Part shown: piece after piece, positions 1 to 9,861 of the stretch
How the letters are laid out: every line of letters starts with the position of its first letter
How positions within the stretch are numbered: the stretch's first letter is position 1
Assembly (NCBI RefSeq): GCF_003336875.1
Contig: NZ_QGNJ01000004.1
Span: 1-64,000, forward strand
Source of the DNA: Oleisolibacter albus
GTDB taxonomy: Bacteria; Pseudomonadota; Alphaproteobacteria; Azospirillales; Azospirillaceae
DNA: 64,000 nucleotides
Reading direction: 5' to 3'
Program-made: the position numbers and the translations under genes
The notes under the pieces: model-generated
Seen by the model: the letters and a program-made list of their open reading frames with translations, nothing else
Database searches by the model: none
What the model was told of the DNA's origin: nothing

Positions 1-125
1 CACCAGCGGATCGCGGTCGACGGCGCGATCCCGAACCGGGACGCAGCGCCCCGGCAACTCATTCCCTCGTCCAGCACCGCCGCAACCACCCGACGGCGCA
101 GATCCATCGAAAGCCCAAGACCCAT
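1..125 (-). mobile_element. IS630-family transposase, N-terminal fragment (cut by window edge)
   Basis: Reading leftward from an ATG at 125, the frame gives MGLGLSMDLRRRVVAAVLDE and then a helix-turn-helix ending ..GIAPSTAIRW. This matches the N-terminal DNA-binding domain of IS630-type transposases. Only about 41 residues lie in the window, so the catalytic DDE domain cannot be judged. It sits about 110 bp beyond the leader-distal end of the CRISPR array. I did not identify the terminal inverted repeat, which should lie somewhere around 126-236. Confidence 0.65.
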
Positions 126-236
126 GCAGGCTGGCCTCCATACCCAGCCAGCAGCATGAATCACAAAATCAGGCCCCTGGGAATCCCTAACGACTCCTGT
201 CGCCCGGAAACCGCTCTAAAGGGGCGCGGTGTCAAA

Positions 237-3200
237 GTTTCAATCCACGCCCCCGTGAAGGGGCGACACGCCGGTCAGGTAATGGCGCAGCGTGCCTTCG
301 CGGTTTCAATCCACGCCCCCGTGAAGGGGCGACATGACCAAAGCCCAAGAGGCCAAATACGCAAAGCTGTTTCAATCCACGCCCCCGTGAAGGGGCGACC
401 TGGGCGGGGAAAGCGACACGGTGAGAGTCGTCCGTGTTTCAATCCACGCCTCCGTGAAGGGGCGACGCAAGCGCTAGCTACCGGGAGCGCGAATCTGTCC
501 GTTTCAATCCACGCCCCCGTGAAGGGGCGACTTGGCTGCTACCACGCAGAGTTTTGCTCCCACCCTGTTTCAATCCACGCCCCCGTGAAGGGGCGACTTA
601 GCGCAGGGCGATGCCGGTGCGGCGGACCGTGCGTTTCAATCCACGCCCCCGTGAAGGGGCGACCGTCGCATCCCAATAGCGGGCAAGAGACAGCGTGTTT
701 CAATCCACGCCCCCGTGAAGGGGCGACTCGTTGACTTGCTGACAACGCGCAACGCTGCGGGGGTTTCAATCCACGCCCCCGTGAAGGGGCGACATGGTGA
801 CGTGCATAGTTGGTTCCCTTCGATGGGGGTTTCAATCCACGCCCCCGTGAAGGGGCGACACATAGATGCGTTCCTCCAGTTCCTGGTGGGACAGGTTTCA
901 ATCCACGCCCCCGTGAAGGGGCGACCTTCGCGGTCGCCATGGGCCGGGTGCTGGACGTGGTGTTTCAATCCACGCCCCCGTGAAGGGGCGACCCAGACCA
1001 CGGCGGATGGTCTGGTCACCGTGGCCGTTTCAATCCACGCCCCCGTGAAGGGGCGACTTCTCGGTATCGCTGTCCTGCGGCGTAGACCGGGTTGTTTCAA
1101 TCCACGCCCCCGTGAAGGGGCGACGCGCCACCCACCCCGGCGTCAAGCGCCCGTCGCCGTTTCAATCCACGCCCCCGTGAAGGGGCGACTATGCTTGCCG
1201 TTGCCCGCGCATCGCAGGAGGGGGTTTCAATCCACGCCCCCGTGAAGGGGCGACCAGGGTGGCGCTGTGGCAGAGGTATTGGCCGGCGTTTCAATCCACG
1301 CCCCCGTGAAGGGGCGACGCGCTGGCTTTCCCATGGTCAGCGCTCCACTTTGTTTCAATCCACGCCCCCGTGAAGGGGCGACCTTGCCCAAGGGGCGGAC
1401 AGGGCAGTCATCGGGCAGTTTCAATCCACGCCCCCGTGAAGGGGCGACGCGTGGGGCTGGCCGGATAACCGCATCGGCGCCGTTTCAATCCACGCCCCCG
1501 TGAAGGGGCGACGCAGCGCGTCCGTCGGCGCCGCCAGAGCGTCGGTGTTTCAATCCACGCCCCCGTGAAGGGGCGACCCCAGCGCGTAGCGGCCGCCGAG
1601 GGCCGGCAGCTTGTTTCAATCCACGCCCCCGTGAAGGGGCGACCCCAGATGCGCTTCACCATCCTGCTTTTTTCGCAGTTTCAATCCACGCCCCCGTGAA
1701 GGGGCGACCGAGGCGACGCCCGTTACCCCGCCGGATGAGATTGTTTCAATCCACGCCCCCGTGAAGGGGCGACCGTCCGTTATAGGCCGTTTTCAGTTCG
1801 TCCCAGTCGTTTCAATCCACGCCCCCGTGAAGGGGCGACCGCTGTCGCGGTGCGTGATTTTCCGCACATGCTCCTGTTTCAATCCACGCCCCCGTGAAGG
1901 GGCGACCCCTGACTGAGGAGGGGGACGAGCTGCGCGGCGAGGTTTCAATCCACGCCCCCGTGAAGGGGCGACCTTCGGCTGCGGCTGCGGGGTCACCGCC
2001 CGCGCAGGTGTTTCAATCCACGCCCCCGTGAAGGGGCGACCAGGACAGCGCCTTGCTGTAGGCCTGCCAGACGTGGTTTCAATCCACGCCCCCGTGAAGG
2101 GGCGACCCCTGTACCCCAACCGCTCCGGGCAGGGCCGCAGAGTTTCAATCCACGCCCCCGTGAAGGGGCGACCGGGTGCAGACCACGGCGGACGGCATGC
2201 AGCTGCTGTTTCAATCCACGCCCCCGTGAAGGGGCGACCTCCGACGCTCTGCGGGAGGATATCAACAAGCTGGTTTCAATCCACGCCCCCGTGAAGGGGC
2301 GACCCGTCTCGCTCCCGCATCAGGCGGTTGACGTCCTGGTTTCAATCCACGCCCCCGTGAAGGGGCGACCTCAGCATCCACCACATCAGAAGCTCACCTC
2401 CATGGTTTCAATCCACGCCCCCGTGAAGGGGCGACCGTGACGCGGCTGACCGGCCAGTGGGACCCGATGGAGTTTCAATCCACGCCCCCGTGAAGGGGCG
2501 ACCTTTCGCGGCGGTACAGACGCGGGTGACCAATACGGTTTCAATCCACGCCCCCGTGAAGGGGCGACCCGAGGCGATCCTACGCACGGCCCTGATGGCG
2601 GAAGTTTCAATCCACGCCCCCGTGAAGGGGCGACCCCCAGCAGGGCCGCGCCCAGATCGACACCCCATGGTTTCAATCCACGCCCCCGTGAAGGGGCGAC
2701 CAGTTGGGCGGCGCCCACGTGGTGCCGGTGGCGCTGTTTCAATCCACGCCCCCGTGAAGGGGCGACGCAGTTCACAAAGCAAGCCACGCAGCTTGCGCAG
2801 GTTTCAATCCACGCCCCCGTGAAGGGGCGACCTGGGAGGATGGCGCATTCAACGACTGCTGGGAAAGTTTCAATCCACGCCCCCGTGAAGGGGCGACATC
2901 AGCCTGCGCCCAGCCAAGCTGGCCTTGCTGTTGTTTCAATCCACGCCCCCGTGAAGGGGCGACGAGGACGGCATGCAGCTGCTGCGCGGCCAACAGGTTT
3001 CAATCCACGCCCCCGTGAAGGGGCGACGGGTGGTACGGCGTAGTGGTGCGGTCCGTGGCACAGTTTCAATCCACGCCCCCGTGAAGGGGCGACCCGGCAA
3101 GATCGTCATCATGGGCCGCACGATCTGGTTTCAATCCACGCCCCCGTGAAGGGGCGACCTGTCGACCTGATCCGGCCGATGCTGGCCGGCATGTTTCAAT

Positions 3201-5454
3201 CCACGCCCCCGTGAAGGGGCGACGCCGCCCCCCCTCCCCGCCGATGTCGGCCCAATGGTTTCAATCCACGCCCCCGTGAAGGGGCGACCCGTCGCCTTGT
3301 CGATGACGCTGATGACGGCCTGGTTTCAATCCACGCCCCCGTGAAGGGGCGACGTAGCCGGCCTGGCTGTTGTCGATCTCTGCGTAGTTTCAATCCACGC
3401 CCCCGTGAAGGGGCGACCCCGACCTGGCGTGTGCATGTCCAGATCTCGGCAGTTTCAATCCACGCCCCCGTGAAGGGGCGACAATGCGTTTGCTGCCCAT
3501 GCCGCGAACATAGGCGGTTTCAATCCACGCCCCCGTGAAGGGGCGACGCGCCGCTATTGTAATCACAACAAACGGTGTTGCCGTTTCAATCCACGCCCCC
3601 GTGAAGGGGCGACGTGCTGGCTGACATGTCGTGCAGGGGCGGACCGGTTTCAATCCACGCCCCCGTGAAGGGGCGACCGCAGCTTTTCCCTGCTGTGACT
3701 GCTGTTCCGAGGGTTTCAATCCACGCCCCCGTGAAGGGGCGACCCAAACAGGAGGCCGCGTCCAAGGCTGCCGAGACGGTTTCAATCCACGCCCCCGTGA
3801 AGGGGCGACAGCATTGCTTGCAGATCACCAACGACGCGAGACAGTTTCAATCCACGCCCCCGTGAAGGGGCGACTACCGGCGCCATCATCGACGAGGCCG
3901 GCTATGACGTTTCAATCCACGCCCCCGTGAAGGGGCGACCAGGACGGGGCCGGTGAGGTCCTTTTTAATGGCAGTTTCAATCCACGCCCCCGTGAAGGGG
4001 CGACCGATCTTGGCGTTAATCTCCGTCTCCTGACGGAGGTTTCAATCCACGCCCCCGTGAAGGGGCGACCAGTGGCCGGCCCAGGGCCGGCCCAGATCAT
4101 GGAAGTTTCAATCCACGCCCCCGTGAAGGGGCGACATGCACCATCCGCACTAGCGCGATTGCAGGGGTCGTTTCAATCCACGCCCCCGTGAAGGGGCGAC
4201 GACGGGTCAGCAGGCGACGCAGCTGAGCTATCAGTTGTTTCAATCCACGCCCCCGTGAAGGGGCGACTTGGATGGCCCGCCTGGCAAGGCGCCGATCAGA
4301 CGTTTCAATCCACGCCCCCGTGAAGGGGCGACTCTCTGGCCGTCGATGTCCGAAAGGGCCGCGAAAAGGTTTCAATCCACGCCCCCGTGAAGGGGCGACC
4401 CGCGAACGTCGTTCGCCGCCCACCGACGCGGGGTTTCAATCCACGCCCCCGTGAAGGGGCGACGTTGACGGTAGACACCGGATCGGGCGCGCTCAAGTTT
4501 CAATCCACGCCCCCGTGAAGGGGCGACGCTGGCTATGAGTCCGCCACGGCTCTGGTGCAGATGTTTCAATCCACGCCCCCGTGAAGGGGCGACCGCCGCG
4601 CAGGTGGCGGGGCATCAGGGTGTTGGTGGCGTTTCAATCCACGCCCCCGTGAAGGGGCGACATAACGATCTCTTCGCCGACCACACGGACAATCGGTTTC
4701 AATCCACGCCCCCGTGAAGGGGCGACGACCGCCTGCTGTCCAAGCTGGCCCTGGTGGATGCAGTTTCAATCCACGCCCCCGTGAAGGGGCGACTCCGTGT
4801 GGTCGGCGAAGAGATCGTTATCGACAGGTTTCAATCCACGCCCCCGTGAAGGGGCGACCGTGTCGTTCCAGATCCATGCCTTGTGCGCTTTGGTTTCAAT
4901 CCACGCCCCCGTGAAGGGGCGACAATGGCGATGACGCTGCGGACCCGCTGGATCGAAGTGTTTCAATCCACGCCCCCGTGAAGGGGCGACGGCACGAACA
5001 ACGACCCGACCTTCGTCCAGTCGCTGTTTCAATCCACGCCCCCGTGAAGGGGCGACGATCCAGCACCGCAAGGTTCTCAATGCCGGAAGCGTTTCAATCC
5101 ACGCCCCCGTGAAGGGGCGACTCGTCGGATCAGGCCCGCGCTTGTACATGGTGGTGTTTCAATCCACGCCCCCGTGAAGGGGCGACCGGGCCGGCCGCGC
5201 TGGCTGTAGGCGTATTTAGCGTGTTTCAATCCACGCCCCCGTGAAGGGGCGACTGCGGCTATGTCTGCGCCCAGTATCTGGCCAGCGAGGTTTCAATCCA
5301 CGCCCCCGTGAAGGGGCGACTCCCGTGGCGAGGGGACCTGCTGCGCCGCCATCGTGTTTCAATCCACGCCCCCGTGAAGGGGCGACAAGGCGCTGCGGCG
5401 CAGCAATGCCTGGACGGCATCGTGTTTCAATCCACGCCCCCGTGAAGGGGCGAC
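237..5454 (-). CRISPR. CRISPR array, type I-C, 80 repeats and 79 spacers
   Basis: I counted 80 copies of a 31-bp repeat, which on the plus strand begins GTTTCAATCCACG and ends GTGAAGGGGCGAC, separated by 79 spacers of about 32-37 bp (mean period about 65.7). Read on the minus strand the repeat begins GTCGCCCC, folds into a CGCCCC/GGGGCG hairpin and ends ATTGAAAC, which is the type I-C form and the crRNA orientation. The array is therefore transcribed leftward, in the same direction as the cas genes, with its leader at 5455-5643. Only one variant repeat was noticed (436-466, C to T at plus-strand position 451), near the old end. Two pairs of spacers overlap in sequence. The low decay suggests an active or recently active array. 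Confidence 0.98.
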
Positions 5455-5643
5455 TGCCTCAACATATACACTTGTCCAAGAATGCAAAACCGCCTGTCTG
5501 GCGCGACCTGCCGTCGGCGGGCAGCAAGGGTGGCCGCTGGGGCTGGGGGCTTTAAATAGGGGATTGTTCCTTAAGGATAATTCCCGGCGCGAACCGCATG
5601 GCATTTTCCTGCCCGCTTGGGGTTCGCGACCGGGTGGGATGGT
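5455..5643 (-). promoter_or_regulatory. CRISPR leader between cas2 and the newest repeat
   Basis: This 189-bp gap has no credible gene. It contains the only AT-rich blocks nearby (5461-5489 and 5550-5581). Its position, upstream of the array in crRNA orientation and downstream of cas2, is that of a type I-C leader, which holds the array promoter and the site where new spacers are added. The exact promoter cannot be fixed by eye. Confidence 0.75.
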
Positions 5644-5934
5644 TTAGAAGATCAGCGGGGCCTCGAAATCCTGGGCCGGTTTGGCGCCCACATGTTCAAT
5701 ACGCCGGGCCGCGTTGGCGCCCAGGTGATAGAAGCGCAGGCTGTCCACCGCCGGATCTATCTCCCCGATCAGGCGCGCGCGCAGGGCGATCCATTGGGCC
5801 GGATCGACCTCGCATTCGAAGACGGAGAACTGCACCCGTTGGCCGAAATCCTGGCATGCCCGTGCCACACGGCGCAAGCGGCGGCGGCCGGCGGAGTCCT
5901 CGGTCTTCACATCGTATGTGATCAGCATCAGCAT
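5644..5934 (-). CDS. cas2: CRISPR-associated endonuclease Cas2
   Basis: This 96-residue protein starts MLMLITYDVKTED, with the first beta strand and the conserved Asp of Cas2 (YDV), and contains QFSVFECEVDPAQW, typical of the type I-C form. Cas2 forms the structural core of the Cas1-Cas2 integrase that inserts new spacers. It is the last gene of the leftward cas operon. It begins 12 bp after the cas1 stop and ends immediately before the leader. The length is normal for the family and no defect is visible. Confidence 0.96.
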   Translation of the reverse strand: MLMLITYDVKTEDSAGRRRLRRVARACQDFGQRVQFSVFECEVDPAQWIALRARLIGEIDPAVDSLRFYHLGANAARRIEHVGAKPAQDFEAPLIF

Positions 5935-5946
5935 TGCAGCCGATCC

Positions 5947-6987
5947 CTATTTCCAGAGAAAGGGCGGATAGCGGTCCAGATCGCCGCGCAGATGCCGGGC
6001 CAGAAGGCGGGCCTGGATATGGGCGATCAGCCCAACCGTCACCTTTTCCTCAAGGAACGGATGGGTCAGGTCCTCCCTTTTCCGGTCCTGATAGGCGGTC
6101 AGCACCGTTTTGCGCGCATCCTCGCGCAGCAGCACGGCCCCGCCTTCATGCTGTTCAAAATCCCGCCCGGTCAGTTGTCCCCGGTTCAGCAGGCTGAGTG
6201 CCACACGGTCGGCCAGCAGGGGGCGCAGTTCTTCCATCAGGTCCAGGGCCAGACCGGCGCGGCCGGGGCGGTCGCGGTGCAGGAAGCCCACCTGCGGGTC
6301 CAGCCCCACCACCTCCAGCGCCGCCCGGCAATCATGCCCCAGAATGGCGTACAGGAAGGAGAGCAAGGCGTTGGGCGCATCCAGCGGCGGCCGGCGGCTG
6401 CGGCCGCGGAAGGCAAGGCCGGGGTCCGCCGACCGGATCAGGTGGTTGAACACGCCGAAATAGGCATTGGCCCCCTCCCCTTCCAATCCGCGCACCCGGT
6501 CCAGGTCGTCGGCCTCGGCAGCGTGGCGGGCGGCATCGCCGAGCCGGCGTTGGGCATCATCAAGGGCGGCCACCCTGTCGGGGGCCAGCCCGTCGCCATG
6601 ATCCCGCAGGGCACGGCGCAGAACGGCCCGCTGGTTGGCCAGCTTCCCCGCCGCCATGGCACCGCCAATTCTGGCGGATGCGGCGGGGTCGTCGGCCTGC
6701 CGGTACTGGCGGCGGCGCAGCAGCACATTGCCGCTTTGTGCGCCCTCCACCCGCGCGACGAATCGTCCATGTTCCGTCAGGAAGCTGACACCGATCCCCT
6801 GTTCGGCGCAAAAGCCCATCAGCGCCGGCGACATGCCGACCCGGCCGAAACAGACCACGCCCCCCATCATGTGGGCGGGCACGCGACCGCGTTCCTGGCC
6901 CTCCACCTCCACCACCATATTGGCGCCATCCTTGCGCAGCCAGGCGCCCTCCGTGGTGACAAACAGGGTGTTCAGGTGCTGGCGCAT
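5947..6987 (-). CDS. cas1: CRISPR-associated integrase Cas1 (type I-C)
   Basis: The 346-residue protein begins MRQHLNTLFVTTEGAWLRKD, the usual type I-C Cas1 start; the open frame extends further upstream but without family similarity. It shows the N-terminal beta domain and the alpha-helical catalytic domain, with GLEGEGANAYFGVFN carrying the first metal-binding Glu, NALLSFLYAILGHDCRAALEVVGLDP with the catalytic His, and DLMEELRPLLAD. Cas1 catalyses spacer integration together with Cas2, usually with Cas4 choosing PAM-correct ends. The gene lies 4 bp after cas4 and is intact. Confidence 0.97.
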   Translation of the reverse strand: MRQHLNTLFVTTEGAWLRKDGANMVVEVEGQERGRVPAHMMGGVVCFGRVGMSPALMGFCAEQGIGVSFLTEHGRFVARVEGAQSGNVLLRRRQYRQADDPAASARIGGAMAAGKLANQRAVLRRALRDHGDGLAPDRVAALDDAQRRLGDAARHAAEADDLDRVRGLEGEGANAYFGVFNHLIRSADPGLAFRGRSRRPPLDAPNALLSFLYAILGHDCRAALEVVGLDPQVGFLHRDRPGRAGLALDLMEELRPLLADRVALSLLNRGQLTGRDFEQHEGGAVLLREDARKTVLTAYQDRKREDLTHPFLEEKVTVGLIAHIQARLLARHLRGDLDRYPPFLWK

Positions 6988-6991
6988 GGGG

Positions 6992-7609
6992 TCAATCCCG
7001 TAAGTGCCGGCGTAGCCAGCCGGCCACATCGTGATGGGTGGAAAGCGGGCGGGGCTGGCACAGGTCCGCCAGGGAACATTGCCCGCACAGCCGCGCAGCG
7101 TAAGCGGGCGGTGGGGTGACACCACCCGCCAGCATGGCCGCGACCTCTGCGGCCACCCGTTCGGTCAGCGCGCGCAGATCGGCATCGAAGGCGATGTCGG
7201 TGCGCCGCCGCGTCTCGCCATAAAACAGGGCGCCATCGGGGACGGGCTGGCCGAACATCTCCTCCAGGCACAGGGCCTGGGCGCAAAGCTGCACCTCGTC
7301 GGCGCGGTGGGATTTGGGACGGCCCCGCTTATATTCCACCGGAAAGGGGATGCCGCCCCGCATCTCCACCACATCGGCGATGCCGGCCAGGTTGAGGCGG
7401 CGGCAAAAAAGCGGCAGGGCGCGCAGCGTGCGCACCGGCCCCCGCCGGGCTTTGCCCGGCTGGTCCGCGCGTTCATGCAGGATACGGCCTTCCGCCGTGG
7501 CCGCATTCTCCGCCCATTGCCGCTCCAGATGGATCAGCGCGCATTGCCGGGGACAATAGAGCCAGTGCTGAAGGGCCGATAGCGGGATCGGTTCGTCATC
7601 GCCGCTCAT
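6992..7609 (-). CDS. cas4: CRISPR-associated exonuclease Cas4 (type I-C)
   Basis: The 205-residue protein starts MSGDDEPIPLSALQHWLYCP. It has the four iron-sulfur cysteines expected for Cas4 (one in WLYCPRQC near residue 19, the others in CGQCSLADLC near the C-terminus) and the RecB-like nuclease core FPVEYKRGRPK, where the E and K are catalytic. Cas4 trims prespacers and helps define the PAM during adaptation. Its start overlaps the stop of the upstream full-length cas3 in an ATGA arrangement, so it is translationally coupled to that gene. Confidence 0.96.
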   Translation of the reverse strand: MSGDDEPIPLSALQHWLYCPRQCALIHLERQWAENAATAEGRILHERADQPGKARRGPVRTLRALPLFCRRLNLAGIADVVEMRGGIPFPVEYKRGRPKSHRADEVQLCAQALCLEEMFGQPVPDGALFYGETRRRTDIAFDADLRALTERVAAEVAAMLAGGVTPPPAYAARLCGQCSLADLCQPRPLSTHHDVAGWLRRHLRD

Positions 7610-9861
7610 AAGAAGCAGGCTCCGGTCATCTCAATATCGAGATGGTCAAGCACACCCTTCATATAGCCAAAAATCTCGGGATCATAGGCGTAATGCCACT
7701 GGTATATTCCAGGACGGGTACGGATTTCCTGTAACCTATTAAGAAATATCTTGTTTGCCCACATCTGGACGCTGCCGTCGAGCAGATCGCGGAAGTTGAC
7801 CTTTTCAAAATTTTCGAGTTTGCCAAGCAGCTCCTTGTCGACCACCACCAGCCGGGTATCCGCGGCGATGACACGGCCATATTGGGCGACGGCGGGATAA
7901 TCATAGCTGCGTTCCGCCTTGACCAGCGCGTCAGCGGATCCTTTTAGTGTCGTGGGATTTTCACGCAGTTCCTGCTCCATCGCTTGCGTCACCAGATCGG
8001 CCGGCAGGCGGTCGATCTGGTCGAAGGAGCCTCGACACAACAGCTTGCGCAGAACCGGGGCGGAGCCGGCGGCGGCCGGATGGCGGAGAATGCCGTCGCC
8101 GGCGGGGATGGCAAAATCGACGACGTGCCCACCGCCGACGGCATTGAATTCGCCGTGGCGATTGACCCGTCCGGCCACCTGCAACAGGCTGGATGTCGAA
8201 AAGCGCTCCCGAAAGCCGGTGCGAAAAGAGATGTCCACCCCCGCTTCAACACAACTGGTGGCAACCAACACCCACTCTTCGATGCCCATATCCAGCCGCC
8301 CCTTCACCTTGTCGAGGCTCACGGCGCGGTCGCGCGGGCACAGGGCGGTGGACAGGTGCAGCGTGTCGAGGCCGGCCTGTTGCATCGCGCGGGCGACCAC
8401 CGCCGCGCTCTGCACGGTATTGAGAATGACCAGACGCGGTCCTGGTTCATTGCCAACGCGATCCACCAGTGCTTTCACCGAGGATAGATCACCGGCCTGA
8501 ACAAAACGGACGCGCCGTCGCTCGGCGGCATTTGCAAGGTGGGCCAGCGTGTCCGGCATCAGTTGAGGGATGGTGGTGCAGACCTCCTCAACCACCTCCT
8601 TCTTTTCCCAGAACCGCGCCAGCGAACCACTGGCCAGCACGAAGCGGCATCCCCACTTTTCTGCCAGTTCGCGGACCCATGCCCAGTTCTGCCACCACAG
8701 GGCCACCGGCAGCGCGGCGTGGGCCTCATCAATGCATATCGCTGAGCCGGGAACCCGGTGCAGCTTGCGTAAACTGCCGGGGTCACAGGCGGCCAGCGTC
8801 TCAAAGAACTGCACCGCGGTGGTGACGATGATCGGTGCCTGCCAACTGGCGGCAAGATCACGACTGGCCCGGGCGGAGAAATCGGCGCGGTGGTGATGTT
8901 CGATAACGACATCGTCGGGATCTTCGCCCGGCAAGGTCAGCGCCTCACGCAGGACTGCAGCGGTCTGGGAGACGATATTGGTGAAGGGCGCCACCAGGAT
9001 GAGGCGGCGCAGTTCTTTGCGGCTTGCCACCTGCAGCAGATAGGCGGCAATGCCGGTGGTCTTGCCGATGCCAACGGAGCCCTCGCAGGCAACGATAGGC
9101 GCGTCAACGGGGGAAGCCCGGCAGGCATTAAAGAAGTCGCTGCGCAGTCGGTTGCGCGCCGGATCACCCTTCGCTTCCGTCGATTTTCTTGCGACATACG
9201 CCTCAAGGCTTGCCAGACGTTCCGGCCAGCGCGGTGCCGGCGGGTCGGGCAACGGCTCGCCGCGGTCGAAGGCGGCGGTGTCCGTATGATCGGCATCCAC
9301 CAGACAGGACAACGCCAGGCGCAAGGCAAGACCGTGGAACTCTTTGACCGGCGGCACCTCGATTTTGCCAAGCAACGCCGCGTGCAGGCTCAGATAGCCG
9401 TCGAGCTTGCCGTCGGTACGGGCTACTTGCTTTTCGTTGGGTAACTCCAGATCGGTGCGCCGGCCCCGCAGCTTAGCCCCCAGATCATCCCGATTAAAAT
9501 GGTCCTGGTATCTCGGCAGACCTGGCGCATGGTGGGCCCGCACGAGAAACGCCCCCGGTCGATTGCCACTGGCCACCAGATGGGCGCAGCCGGCATCGAT
9601 ATGGTCCCAGGTGAGACTGGCGGAACGGCCTTGGCGGAACGCCTTCTGGATGTCGGGATCGAGCTTGCCGAGATCGTGGAAATAGGCCCCCATCCGGACG
9701 GCGTGGAGAAAACCATCCGGCGGGGCCGCCGCATGGCGAAGGACCGCCGCAGCGTTGGCCGTGGCGTCCTCGACGACCCCCTGGACGTGCTCGGCGAATA
9801 ACTGACCGGAACTCCGCCCTTTCGGGGCGGAGTGGGCCAGGTACGCGTTCGGATCGATCAT
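7606..9861 (-). CDS. cas3: Second, full-length Cas3 helicase-nuclease, between cas7 and cas4
   Basis: The 751-residue protein (start MIDPNAYLAH, overlapping the cas7 stop as ATGA) has a complete Cas3 layout. The HD nuclease has FHDLGK at 61-66, DHID at 86-89 and RAHHAPGL near 108-115. The first helicase lobe has VGIGKTTG at 263-270 and DEAH at 378-381. The second lobe has TSCVEAGVDISF and the motif VI segment QVAGRVNRHGE. Motif III reads ASGS where Cas3 usually has SAT. Type I-C loci normally have one cas3, placed first. Here the intact copy is embedded in the operon, coupled on both sides, and clearly differs from the truncated copy at 13380-14621. It is probably the working target-degrading enzyme. 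Its subtype of origin is uncertain. Confidence 0.92.
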   Translation of the reverse strand: MIDPNAYLAHSAPKGRSSGQLFAEHVQGVVEDATANAAAVLRHAAAPPDGFLHAVRMGAYFHDLGKLDPDIQKAFRQGRSASLTWDHIDAGCAHLVASGNRPGAFLVRAHHAPGLPRYQDHFNRDDLGAKLRGRRTDLELPNEKQVARTDGKLDGYLSLHAALLGKIEVPPVKEFHGLALRLALSCLVDADHTDTAAFDRGEPLPDPPAPRWPERLASLEAYVARKSTEAKGDPARNRLRSDFFNACRASPVDAPIVACEGSVGIGKTTGIAAYLLQVASRKELRRLILVAPFTNIVSQTAAVLREALTLPGEDPDDVVIEHHHRADFSARASRDLAASWQAPIIVTTAVQFFETLAACDPGSLRKLHRVPGSAICIDEAHAALPVALWWQNWAWVRELAEKWGCRFVLASGSLARFWEKKEVVEEVCTTIPQLMPDTLAHLANAAERRRVRFVQAGDLSSVKALVDRVGNEPGPRLVILNTVQSAAVVARAMQQAGLDTLHLSTALCPRDRAVSLDKVKGRLDMGIEEWVLVATSCVEAGVDISFRTGFRERFSTSSLLQVAGRVNRHGEFNAVGGGHVVDFAIPAGDGILRHPAAAGSAPVLRKLLCRGSFDQIDRLPADLVTQAMEQELRENPTTLKGSADALVKAERSYDYPAVAQYGRVIAADTRLVVVDKELLGKLENFEKVNFRDLLDGSVQMWANKIFLNRLQEIRTRPGIYQWHYAYDPEIFGYMKGVLDHLDIEMTGACFL

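Noticed and set aside
156-4914. Many long open frames on both strands through the array
   Set aside because: They repeat the translated CRISPR repeat ([15 protein letters not shown] or FTGAWIET blocks). The repeat lacks stops in these frames, so they are artefacts.
237-5454. Self-targeting spacers against the phage-like module in this window
   Set aside because: Reading by eye I saw no long match between a spacer and 25-42 kb, but this was not an exhaustive search; an exact-match search of all 79 spacers would settle it.
5617-7119. 500-residue open frame antisense to cas1 and cas2
   Set aside because: It is a GC-rich shadow with Gln/His/Pro-rich sequence and no family similarity; cas1 and cas2 are certain on the other strand.
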